Position numbers and translations under genes: made by a program. The notes under the pieces are model-generated. The model had not been told where the DNA came from, did not search any database, and worked only from the letters and a program-made list of their open reading frames with translations. This document shows, in pieces, positions 14,999 to 22,671 of a DNA stretch of 64,000 nucleotides (the stretch's first letter is position 1; every line of letters begins with the position of its first letter). The stretch spans positions 56,970-120,969 of the forward strand of contig NZ_BMSY01000019.1 in the NCBI RefSeq assembly GCF_014649395.1, given 5' to 3'. This DNA comes from Streptomyces aureoverticillatus. Its GTDB lineage: Bacteria; Actinomycetota; Actinomycetes; Streptomycetales; Streptomycetaceae.

Positions 14999-15790
14999 AT
15001 GACCGTCACCACCCCGCAGGCCGCGTCCCTCGCCCGCCCCCTCACCGGCCGCGTGGCCGTCGTGACCGGCGCCTCCAGCGGCATCGGCGAGGCCACCGCG
15101 CAGGTCCTCGCCGCACAGGGCGCGCGCGTCGCCCTCCTCGCCCGGCGCGGCGAGCGCCTGGCCGGCCACGCCGCACGGATCGAGGAGGCGGGCGGCACCG
15201 CGCTCGCCCTGCCGACGGACGTGACCGATCCCGCGTCCCTCGCGTCGGCCGCCGCCGAGGTCCGCGCCCGGTTCGGCCGCGCCGACCTCGTCGTCAACAA
15301 CGCGGGCCTCGCCCTGCCCGACCTCCTCGACGGGTCCGCGGGGCCCAACTGGCAGCGCATGATCGACGTGAACGTCACCGGTGCGTTCGCCGTCGTCGAG
15401 GCGTTCGTGCCGGACCTGCTCGCGGCCGCCGCCGCACGGGGCCACGCGGACCTGGTCAACATCTCCTCGGCCGCCGCCCAGAGCGTGCTGCCGGGCTTCG
15501 CCGGATACGCCGCCACCAAGGCCGCGTTCAGCCACCTCTCCCGCAACCTGCGGGCCCGGCTCAGCCCCGCCGACGTACGCGTCACGAACGTCGAGCCGGG
15601 CACGATCGACACCGAACTGCGCGACCACATCGAGGATCCCGCCATCAGCGCCGCCGTCCAGGAGGCCGTCGGCTCCATCGACGGCATCCCCTCCGGCACC
15701 GATGTCGCCGAGCTCATCGCCTTCACCGTCGGCCGGCCCCGGCACGTCAACCTGTCGCACATCTCCGTGCTGCCGACGCGCGAGGCGTAG
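14999..15790 (+). CDS. Short-chain dehydrogenase/reductase (SDR), classical type
   Basis: A 263-residue NAD(P)-dependent oxidoreductase. The cofactor motif is TGASSGIG, NNAG follows at the fourth strand, and the catalytic Ser is in NISSAAA with YAATK giving the Tyr-x-x-x-Lys pair. The acidic/basic cofactor specificity position (LARRGERL) suggests NADPH. Substrate unknown. ATG 14999 is preceded by AGGGAG with 6-nt spacing; the frame is open upstream but without a good site. It is divergent from an XRE/MmyB regulator that probably controls it. Confidence 0.88.
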   Translation: MTVTTPQAASLARPLTGRVAVVTGASSGIGEATAQVLAAQGARVALLARRGERLAGHAARIEEAGGTALALPTDVTDPASLASAAAEVRARFGRADLVVNNAGLALPDLLDGSAGPNWQRMIDVNVTGAFAVVEAFVPDLLAAAAARGHADLVNISSAAAQSVLPGFAGYAATKAAFSHLSRNLRARLSPADVRVTNVEPGTIDTELRDHIEDPAISAAVQEAVGSIDGIPSGTDVAELIAFTVGRPRHVNLSHISVLPTREA

Positions 15791-15886
15791 CCGCCGCGCC
15801 GGAACTCGCCGCGGGTCCGCCGCGACTACGTGACCGGGTGGGCAGCGGTCCACCCGTGTACGTGAGTGGATCCTGGAGCGAATGCG

Positions 15887-16981
15887 ATGCGTGCGCGTGT
15901 GAAGTGCGGGGTGACGGCCGCGGTGCTCGGCCTGCTGGCGGCCGGATGCGGCGGCGGGGCGGGGGAGTCGGCCGGCGCCGGTGGCGGGCGGCCCGGCGCG
16001 GGGGGCTTTCCGGTGACCGTGACCGACTGCGCGGGGAAGAAGACCACGTTCTCCGAGCCGCCGAAGCGCATCGTCACGAGCAACGCCGCCGCCCTGGAAC
16101 TGCTGCTGCGCCTCGGCGCCGGGGACAAGGTGGCCGGTACCGGCTTCCCGCCCGCCAAGGCCACCCTGCCCGGGAAGCTGGACGCGCAGGCACAGGACGT
16201 CGAGGTGCTGGGCCGCACGATCATCCCCAAGGAGAAGCTGCTCGGCTCCGGCGCCGACCTCTACATCGACACCTTCGCGTCGATGGGCGGCATGAGCGGC
16301 GGCGGCATGGGCGACGCGCCGACCGAGGCCGAGTTCGCGGCGGCCGGGATCAAGCACATCCACCTGAAGTCCACCGCGTGCGCCGCCGAACGCGAGGGCC
16401 CGATGACCGACCTGTCCGCCGTCGAGCGCGACATCACCACGCTCGGCGCGGTCACCGGCACCGACGCCGCGGCGAAGCGGCTCGTCACCGGCATGCGCGC
16501 GAAGGTCGCCGCCGTACGCAAGGCCGTCGGCGACACCCCGGCGAGCGAGCGGCCCACGTACTTCTTCTTCGACTACGACGCCGGCACCAAGCAGCCCACG
16601 GTCGTCTGCAACCGCCAGATCGCGCACGCGATCAGCACCCTCGCGGGCGCCCGCGACGTCTTCGCGGACTGCGACGGCGACCGCAAGCAGACCGGGTGGG
16701 AGGACGTGATCTCCAAGAACCCGGACTGGATCCAGCTCGGCGTCCGCAACCGGGGCAGCGCGGCCGCCAACCGGAAGGCGTTCGACGAGGCGCAGCGATG
16801 GCTGGAGACCAACCCGGCCACCAAGGGCCTGAAAGCCGTCAAGGAGGGCCGCTTCCTGCGCATCGGCTCCGAGCCCACCACCATCGCCGGTGTCGCGAAC
16901 GCCGACACGGTCCAGCGGATCGCGCGGGCCCTGTACCCCGACAAGGTCGCCAAGACCCTCCAGCCCGGCAAGGTCGGCTAG
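15887..16981 (+). CDS. ABC importer substrate-binding lipoprotein, BtuF/FepB type
   Basis: A 364-residue lipoprotein (lipobox LAAGC near residue 20) that captures a substrate outside the membrane for the downstream permease and ATPase. It belongs to the helical-backbone class III binding proteins used for siderophores, heme and cobalamin (RIVTSNAAALELLLRLGAG, a long central helix, KEGRFLRIG). An unusual Met/Gly-rich loop (MGGMSGGGMGDA) lies in the first lobe, and four extra cysteines are present. The substrate cannot be assigned. ATG 15887 has GGAG 8 nt upstream. Its stop is 2 nt before the permease start. Confidence 0.85.
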   Translation: MRARVKCGVTAAVLGLLAAGCGGGAGESAGAGGGRPGAGGFPVTVTDCAGKKTTFSEPPKRIVTSNAAALELLLRLGAGDKVAGTGFPPAKATLPGKLDAQAQDVEVLGRTIIPKEKLLGSGADLYIDTFASMGGMSGGGMGDAPTEAEFAAAGIKHIHLKSTACAAEREGPMTDLSAVERDITTLGAVTGTDAAAKRLVTGMRAKVAAVRKAVGDTPASERPTYFFFDYDAGTKQPTVVCNRQIAHAISTLAGARDVFADCDGDRKQTGWEDVISKNPDWIQLGVRNRGSAAANRKAFDEAQRWLETNPATKGLKAVKEGRFLRIGSEPTTIAGVANADTVQRIARALYPDKVAKTLQPGKVG

Positions 16982-16983
16982 CC

Positions 16984-18060
16984 GTGCCCCCTTCGCTCAC
17001 CGCGCGCCACCCGACGACAGCGGACCCCCGCCCGCGCACCCCGAAGACCTGGCCCCTCGCGGCCGCCCTGACCATCGCCCTGCTCGCCGCCCTCACCGCC
17101 GCGGTGTCCTGGGGCTCGACCTCCATCCCGCCCGCCGAGGTGTGGGCGGTGGTGGGGCGGAGACTGTCCGGCGAGGGGGTGAGGCCCGGTACGGACGACC
17201 TGATCGTGTGGCAGTTGCGGGTGCCGAGGGCGCTGCTCGCCGCGCTCGTCGGCGCCGGGCTCGGCCTCGTCGGCACCGCCGTCCAGGCCCTCGTCCGCAA
17301 CCCGCTGGCCGACCCCTACCTGCTCGGCATCTCCAGCGGCGCCTCGCTCGGCGCGGTCGGCGCGATCGTGCTCGGCGCCGGAGCGGGCGGCGTACTCGGC
17401 ATCGGTCTCTCGGGGGCCGCCTTCGCGGGCGCCCTGGTGACGTTCGCCCTGGTGTGGGCGGTGGCCCGGCGCGGCGGGGGATTCGCGCCGCTGCGCCTCG
17501 TCCTCGCCGGGGTGGCCGTCGGCCAGTTCCTGTCCGGCTTCACCAGCTATCTGGTGCTCCAGGCCGGTGACGAACAGCAGACGCACAGCGTGCTGTTCTG
17601 GCTCATGGGCAGCCTGAGCGGGGCGAGCTGGCCGCTGCTCGCCGTGCCCGCGGCGGTGGTCCCGGCCGCGCTGCTGCTGCTCCAGGCGCGGGCCCGCGCC
17701 CTCAACGCCCTGCTGATGGGCGACGAGACGGCGGCCGGGCTCGGCGTCGACGTCGTGGCGCTGCGCCGTGAACTGTTCGTCGTCACGAGCGTTCTGACTG
17801 GTGTCCTGGTCGCGGTGTCGGGCGCCATCGGCTTCGTCGGCCTGATGGTGCCGCACGCCTGCCGGCTCGTCGTCGGCGGCGACCACCGGCGGCTCCTCCC
17901 GGTGTCCGCGCTGTTCGGGGCGGTGCTGCTGGTCGTCGTGGACATCGTGTGCCGCACCGCCCTGGACACGCAGGAGCTGCCGGTCGGCGTCGTCACGTCC
18001 CTGATCGGGGCTCCGGCCCTGCTCTTCCTCCTTGACCGGCGCCTGGGGAGCGGAAGTTGA
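16984..18060 (+). CDS. FecCD/BtuC-type ABC transporter permease
   Basis: A 358-residue membrane protein with about ten hydrophobic segments. It is the channel subunit of a siderophore/cobalamin-type importer. Family marks are QALVRNPLADPYLLGISSGASLGAV and, near the end, GAIGFVGLMVPHACRLVVGGDHRRLLPVSALFGA. GTG 16984 follows the binding-protein stop by 2 nt and ends overlapping the ATPase start by 4 nt, so translation of the three genes is probably coupled. Confidence 0.9.
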   Translation: MPPSLTARHPTTADPRPRTPKTWPLAAALTIALLAALTAAVSWGSTSIPPAEVWAVVGRRLSGEGVRPGTDDLIVWQLRVPRALLAALVGAGLGLVGTAVQALVRNPLADPYLLGISSGASLGAVGAIVLGAGAGGVLGIGLSGAAFAGALVTFALVWAVARRGGGFAPLRLVLAGVAVGQFLSGFTSYLVLQAGDEQQTHSVLFWLMGSLSGASWPLLAVPAAVVPAALLLLQARARALNALLMGDETAAGLGVDVVALRRELFVVTSVLTGVLVAVSGAIGFVGLMVPHACRLVVGGDHRRLLPVSALFGAVLLVVVDIVCRTALDTQELPVGVVTSLIGAPALLFLLDRRLGSGS

Positions 18061-18956
18061 GAGTCGACATCGAGGACCTGGACGTCGCCTACGCGGGCCG
18101 CACCGTCGTGTCGGGCGTCGGGCTGCTCGCGGCGGACGGGGAGATCGCGGGTCTCGTCGGGCCGAACGGCAGCGGCAAGTCCACCGTCCTGCGCACCGTC
18201 TACCGGCATCTGCGGCCCGTCGCGGGGCGGGTGCTGCTCGACGGCACCGATCTGCGCGAGCTGAGCCCCGCCCGGGCCGCCCGGCACGTGGCCGCGCTGC
18301 CGCAGGAGCGGGGCGGCGACTTCGAGTTGACCGTGCGGGAGGTCGTCGCCATGGGTCGCACCCCCTACAAGCGGGCGTTCGCCGCGGACGACGCGGGCGA
18401 CCGGGACACGGTCGCGCGGGCCCTGGCCGAGGTGGGCATGGCGGAACAGTCCGGGCGGCGGTTCTCCGCGCTGTCCGGCGGCGAGCGCCAACGCGTCCTG
18501 CTGGCCCGCGCGTTCGCGCAGGACCCCGACGTCCTTGTCCTGGACGAGCCCACCAACCACCTCGACGTACGCCACCAGGTGGACCTGCTCGCCCTGCTGC
18601 GCGCCGCCCGCCGCACCACGCTGGTGTCGCTGCACGACCTCAACGCCGCCGCGTCGGTCTGCGACCGGCTGCACGTGCTGCACGCCGGATCGGTGGTCGC
18701 CTCCGGTCCGCCGCGCGAGGTGCTCACGCCCGCACTGCTCGCGGACGTGTTCGGGGTGCGGGCGGCCGTGGTCGAGCACCCGCTGACGGGTGATCCGCTG
18801 ATCGCCTTCGACCACCGGGAGCCGGTGCCTCAGGGACACGGGGCCAATCCGGCGGCCTCAGGGGCACGGAGCCACTCCGTAGAAGCCGGGCGGCCTCAGG
18901 GGGCACGGAGCCACTCCGTAGAGGCCCGGCGGCCGCGGTCTCAGGGCTCCGAGTAG
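18057..18956 (+). CDS. ABC transporter ATP-binding protein, FecE/BtuD type
   Basis: A 299-residue ATPase powering the importer. Walker A is GPNGSGKS, the signature is LSGGERQR, Walker B is VLVLDEPTNHLD and the switch His is in VSLHDLN. TTG at 18057 overlaps the permease stop in the TTGA tetranucleotide and has GGGAG upstream. The last 40 residues contain a duplicated GARSHSVEA, encoded by a DNA repeat that forms two small hairpins; this tail is outside the normal domain. The gene end overlaps the opposing MFS stop by 16 bp. Confidence 0.9.
   Translation: MRVDIEDLDVAYAGRTVVSGVGLLAADGEIAGLVGPNGSGKSTVLRTVYRHLRPVAGRVLLDGTDLRELSPARAARHVAALPQERGGDFELTVREVVAMGRTPYKRAFAADDAGDRDTVARALAEVGMAEQSGRRFSALSGGERQRVLLARAFAQDPDVLVLDEPTNHLDVRHQVDLLALLRAARRTTLVSLHDLNAAASVCDRLHVLHAGSVVASGPPREVLTPALLADVFGVRAAVVEHPLTGDPLIAFDHREPVPQGHGANPAASGARSHSVEAGRPQGARSHSVEARRPRSQGSE
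18857..18922. repeat. Two tandem hairpin repeats at convergent gene ends
   Basis: A 27-28-nt unit beginning CTCAGGGG occurs at 18857-18883 and 18895-18922. Each contains the hairpin ACGGAG-CCA-CTCCGT. They lie within the end of the ATPase gene, just before the convergent MFS stop, and could act as bidirectional terminators that are also translated. Confidence 0.75.
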
Positions 18957-20176
18957 ACGCCCTCGTCCGCCGGGGCCCGCTCCGGCACCCGGGACCGCTC
19001 CTTGCGCCCCACCGAGAGGAATTGCTCCTCCAGGAGCAGCGCGAGGGCCGCCACGGTCATCAGTCCGCCCACGAGGAACGTGCCGCGTACACCCATGACC
19101 GGCAGGAGCAGGCCGCCCGCGAGGGCGCCCAGCGCCACACCGGTGTTGTACGCGGCACTGTTCGCCGCGACGGCGGTCTCCGTACGGCCGGGGGCGACGT
19201 GCATGACCTGGCTCTGCGTGGCCATGAACACCGGCCCGAGGGAGGCGCCGAGGAGCACCATCATGACGACGGCGACGGTCTTCGACTGGCCCGCCGTGAA
19301 CAGCCCGAGCAGCGCGACCGCCTGGGTGGCCACCGGCAGCGTGAGTGTGGCGCGGGGGAAGCGGTCCAGGAGCCGGCCGTACACCGCGACGCCCACGATG
19401 CCGGTGACACCGAGGACGAGCAGCAGCGTACTGACCGTGGACTCGGTGAACCCGCTCTCGTCGACGAGGAACTTGGAGATGTACGTGTAGCCCGCGAAGA
19501 CGCCGGTGACCGTCAGCCCGGTGACCGCCAGGACGACGGCGAAGCGCCGGGTGTCCGGGGCGACGCCGCGCGCCGCGTGGCTCTCTTCCGGACGTGAGGT
19601 GGGCAGGGCGGTGGCGATGAGGACGAGCGGCGGGACGGCGAGCGCCCCGACGACCAGGAACGGCACCTGCCAACTGCTGTGCTGGCCGAGCCAGGTGCCG
19701 CCCGGCACGCCCAGGACCAGGGCCGCCGAACCGCCCACGGACAGCGCGCCGATGACACGGCCGCGGACGTGCGGCGGGAACAGGCCGACCGCGACCGGCC
19801 CCATCACCGCCCAGAACAGCGCCTGCGCCACCGCCGTCACAAGGCGGCAGGCCATCAGCACCCAGTACGAGGACACCAGCGCCGCCACGACACTGGCCAG
19901 CAACAGCGCGGCCAGCAGCACGCACAGCACGAGGCGGCGCGGGACGGAGCGGGTCATCCGGGCGATCGGCACCGAGACGACGGCCACGGTCAGGCCGTAG
20001 CCGGACACCAGGAGCCCGACGGCCGACAGGGACACGTCCAGGTCGGCCGACATCAGCTTCAGGACGCCGATCGGCAGGTTCTCGGTCGTGTTGAAGGCGA
20101 ACGCGCCCAGCATGAGCGCGGCCACCACGGCCACGCCGCGGCGCGTCGCCGTTTTCTGGTCTGCGGGTGGGGTCAC
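18941..20176 (-). CDS. MFS drug/sugar efflux transporter (AraJ-like, 12 TM)
   Basis: A 411-residue proton-driven exporter of the DHA1 family, with twelve hydrophobic segments. The second-to-third-helix motif region (YGLTVAVVSVPIARMTRSVPRR) and the motif C-like stretch GGSAALVLGVPGGTWLG mark it as an antiporter. Substrate unknown. GTG 20176 lies one base after the TetR stop (TGA-G-GTG), so the two are translationally coupled. The TetR repressor ahead of it probably controls both. Confidence 0.88.
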   Translation of the reverse strand: MTPPADQKTATRRGVAVVAALMLGAFAFNTTENLPIGVLKLMSADLDVSLSAVGLLVSGYGLTVAVVSVPIARMTRSVPRRLVLCVLLAALLLASVVAALVSSYWVLMACRLVTAVAQALFWAVMGPVAVGLFPPHVRGRVIGALSVGGSAALVLGVPGGTWLGQHSSWQVPFLVVGALAVPPLVLIATALPTSRPEESHAARGVAPDTRRFAVVLAVTGLTVTGVFAGYTYISKFLVDESGFTESTVSTLLLVLGVTGIVGVAVYGRLLDRFPRATLTLPVATQAVALLGLFTAGQSKTVAVVMMVLLGASLGPVFMATQSQVMHVAPGRTETAVAANSAAYNTGVALGALAGGLLLPVMGVRGTFLVGGLMTVAALALLLEEQFLSVGRKERSRVPERAPADEGVYSEP

Positions 20177-20177
20177 C

Positions 20178-20762
20178 TCAGGCAGGCTTCCCCGGCGCTC
20201 CCGCCTTCAGGCCGTCCATGACGAAGTCCAGCAGCCTTCCCGCGCGCGGCTGCCACTCCTCCTGCGGGTCGATCAGCCACAGCCCGGCGATCGCCAGCAT
20301 GAAGTCGTCGGGGGAGAGGCCGGGCCGGATGGTGCCCGCCCGCTCGTTGGCCTCGAGCAGGAGGGCGATGGCAGAGGTGAGCGGGCCGTGCGCCACGCTC
20401 TTCAGCGTGCCGTGGCTGGTCGTCGCCACCCGCATCGCGTCGGCCAGGCCGACCTTGGTCATCGCGTACCGGGCGAGGCGGTCCATCCACTCGCGCAGTG
20501 CCCGCTCGGGCGGGAGGGTCTCCAGGAGCCGGGGGGCGGCGTCGGCGACCTGCCGCACCTCGTGGCGGTAGACCTCCATGACCAGGGCCTCACGGCTCGG
20601 GAAGTGGCGGTAGAACGTCCCCTGGCCGACACCGGCCTTCTTCGCGATCGCGCTCAACGGGGCGTCGCCGCACCGCGTCAGCTCCTCCAGTGCCACGGCG
20701 AGGATGCGCTCGCGATTGCGTTGTGCGTCGGAGCGCAGGGGTGTCTCTCGCTTCTCCCGCAC
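20178..20762 (-). CDS. TetR-family repressor of the adjacent MFS exporter
   Basis: A 194-residue regulator with an N-terminal helix-turn-helix (ILAVALEELTRCGDAPLSAIAKKAGVGQGTFYRHFPSREAL, about 20-60) and a C-terminal ligand domain. GTG 20762 was chosen because AGGAGG sits 7 nt upstream; the frame is open 22 codons further but without a site. Two GGACA/TGTCC operators lie 80-130 bp upstream of its start, consistent with autoregulation. The exporter gene follows with a one-base gap. Confidence 0.9.
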   Translation of the reverse strand: MREKRETPLRSDAQRNRERILAVALEELTRCGDAPLSAIAKKAGVGQGTFYRHFPSREALVMEVYRHEVRQVADAAPRLLETLPPERALREWMDRLARYAMTKVGLADAMRVATTSHGTLKSVAHGPLTSAIALLLEANERAGTIRPGLSPDDFMLAIAGLWLIDPQEEWQPRAGRLLDFVMDGLKAGAPGKPA

Positions 20763-20843
20763 TCGTCGTCCTCCTGGGAATCGCGGATGGGACCGGCGCC
20801 GCTGGAGACGGGGTCGGGCCGCACGCATCGGGCCTTGCTAAGC

Positions 20844-20855
20844 GGACAACTGTCC
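20844..20855. promoter_or_regulatory. TetR operator 1 (GGACA-AC-TGTCC)
   Basis: A 12-bp inverted repeat that shares the GGACA/TGTCC arms of the longer palindrome at 20872-20889. Its centre is 31 bp away, about three helical turns, suiting two repressor dimers on one face. Confidence 0.65.
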
Positions 20856-20871
20856 ACTAGGTTCAAGGATT

Positions 20872-20889
20872 AACGGACAGCTGTCCGTT
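20872..20889. promoter_or_regulatory. TetR operator 2, perfect 18-bp palindrome
   Basis: AACGGACAGCTGTCCGTT is perfectly self-complementary. It lies between the tetR start (20762) and the molybdenum-enzyme operon (21074), so it could also affect that operon. Confidence 0.72.
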
Positions 20890-21073
20890 TGAGTTCACTC
20901 CACCATAGCGGCAGACGTGGCCGAATGCATTCGGTCGAGGGCGCCCGCCCCCGACCGCGCGTCGGCCGCACAGCGTTCTCACCCCTCAGCTCGACCTTCC
21001 CGTGCCACCCGCGCCACCCGTGCCCCTCGCCCCGGCACCCGCCGCGCACCGCAACCGCGAAAGAAGGCTGATC

Positions 21074-21673
21074 ATGGCTCCACCGACGTCCAGCGCCACC
21101 GCGACGTCCAGCGGCATCACCCTGAACGTCAACGGCGAGAAGCGCACGCTGCCCGTCGACCACCGCACCACCCTGCTCGACGCCCTGCGCGAGCGCCTCG
21201 ACCTGACCGGCACCAAGAAGGGCTGCGACCAGGGCCAGTGCGGCGCCTGCACGGTCCTGGTCGACGGCCGCCGGACGCTCTCCTGTCTGCAGCTCGCGGT
21301 CGCCGCCGACGGCCGCGAGATCACCACCATCGAAGGCGTCGCCGAGGGCGACCGGCTGCACCCGGTGCAGCAGGCCTTCCTCGACCTCGACGGCTTCCAG
21401 TGCGGCTACTGCACACCTGGCCAGATCTGTTCGGCCATCGCGGTCATCGAGGAGCACGCGGCGGGCTGGCCGAGCGCCGCGACCGCCGACATACGGCCCG
21501 AGGCTGGCCCGCCGCCGCTCGACGCGGACGAGATCCGCGAGCGGATGAGCGGCAACCTGTGCCGCTGCGGGGCGTACGTCGCCATCGTGGACGCGGTCGC
21601 CCGCGCCGCCGACGAGGTACGCGCCGCCGACGGGGCGAACGACGTGGCGACGGCCAAGGAGGCGGCTGCATGA
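21074..21673 (+). CDS. Aldehyde/xanthine dehydrogenase [2Fe-2S] subunit (PaoA/YagT-like)
   Basis: A 199-residue electron-transfer subunit of a molybdenum hydroxylase. The first cluster is bound by GCDQGQCGACTVLVDG with a later RTLSC, the second by FQCGYCTPGQ and NLCRCGAY. No twin-arginine signal is visible at the chosen start, unlike E. coli PaoA, so the complex is probably cytoplasmic. ATG 21074 follows AAGAAGG. It overlaps the FAD-subunit start in ATGA. Bases 20763-21073 upstream carry the two TetR operators and presumably this operon's promoter. Confidence 0.92.
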   Translation: MAPPTSSATATSSGITLNVNGEKRTLPVDHRTTLLDALRERLDLTGTKKGCDQGQCGACTVLVDGRRTLSCLQLAVAADGREITTIEGVAEGDRLHPVQQAFLDLDGFQCGYCTPGQICSAIAVIEEHAAGWPSAATADIRPEAGPPPLDADEIRERMSGNLCRCGAYVAIVDAVARAADEVRAADGANDVATAKEAAA

Positions 21674-22671
21674 GGGAGTTCGGATACCAACGGGCGTACG
21701 ACGTCCCCGGAGCCGTCGCCCTGCTCGGCGCCGACCCCGAGGCGCGCTACCTCGGCGGCGGCACCAACCTCGTCGACCTGATGAAGACCGGCGTCGAACG
21801 GCCCGCGCTGCTCGTCGACGTCACCCAACTGCCCCTCGACGGCGTCGAGGTGACGGCGGACGGCGGGCTGCGCGTGGGCGCGACCGTCACCAACAGCGAC
21901 CTCGCCGCCCACCCCGAAGTCCGGCGCCGCTACCCCGCGCTGGCCCAGGCCGTCCTCGCCGGCGCCTCCGGACAGCTGCGCAACATGGCCACCGTCGGCG
22001 GCAACCTGCTCCAGCGCACCCGCTGCGGCTACTTCACCGACACCGCCAGGCCCTGCAACAAGCGGACACCGGGCAGCGGTTGCGCCGCCCGCGAGGGCGA
22101 GCACCACAACCACGCGATCCTCGGCGCCTCCGCGCACTGCGTGGCCACCCACTCCTCCGACATGGCGGTGGCCCTCGCGGCCTTCGACGCCGTCATCTCG
22201 TACGAGACCGGCGAAGGACCCGGCGAGTTGCCGCTGGCCGACTTCTATCTGCCCGTCGGCGACACCCCGCACCGCGAGACCGCGCTGCCGCCCGGCGCGC
22301 TGATCACCCACATCACCCTGCCGCCCGCCCCGGTCGCGGAGCGCTCGCGCTACCGCAAGGTGCGCGAGCGGGCCTCGTACGCGTTCGCCATCGGCTCGGT
22401 GGCCGCCGCGCTCGACGTGCGGGACGGCGTCGTACGCGAAGTGCGCCTGGCCTACGGCGCGGTGGCGTCGCGGCCGTGGCGCGCGCACGCGGCCGAACGC
22501 GCGCTGACCGGCGGACCCGCCACGGCCGCCGCCTTCGCCGCCGCCGCGGACGCCGAACTCGCGGCCGCCGAGCCGCTGTCCGACAACGGCTACAAGGTGC
22601 CGCTCGTGCGCAACCTGACCGTGGCTGTGTTGTCCGAGCTGACGGAGCCGACCGAGGAGGCCGCCCGATGA
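21670..22671 (+). CDS. Aldehyde dehydrogenase FAD subunit with [4Fe-4S] insert (PaoB/YagS-like)
   Basis: A 333-residue flavoprotein. The FAD loop is YLGGGTNLVDLMK and the second is ATVGGNLLQRTRC. The segment about 120-160 contains spaced cysteines (RTRCGYF, ARPCNKR, GSGCAAREG, ASAHC); this pattern is the [4Fe-4S] site of E. coli PaoB and separates this family from ordinary CoxM/XdhB subunits. It starts in ATGA with the [2Fe-2S] gene and ends in ATGA with the molybdenum subunit gene. Confidence 0.92.
   Translation: MREFGYQRAYDVPGAVALLGADPEARYLGGGTNLVDLMKTGVERPALLVDVTQLPLDGVEVTADGGLRVGATVTNSDLAAHPEVRRRYPALAQAVLAGASGQLRNMATVGGNLLQRTRCGYFTDTARPCNKRTPGSGCAAREGEHHNHAILGASAHCVATHSSDMAVALAAFDAVISYETGEGPGELPLADFYLPVGDTPHRETALPPGALITHITLPPAPVAERSRYRKVRERASYAFAIGSVAAALDVRDGVVREVRLAYGAVASRPWRAHAAERALTGGPATAAAFAAAADAELAAAEPLSDNGYKVPLVRNLTVAVLSELTEPTEEAAR

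Noticed and set aside
15836..15855. GGGTGG/CCACCC hairpin before the importer operon
   Set aside because: Six-bp stem in GC-rich sequence; not distinguishable from chance.
13660..18060. A 1,466-codon open frame spanning the peptidase end, SDR and importer genes
   Set aside because: It only reads as a recognisable protein from 16984 (the permease); the rest is out-of-frame arginine/proline-rich shadow of the true genes.
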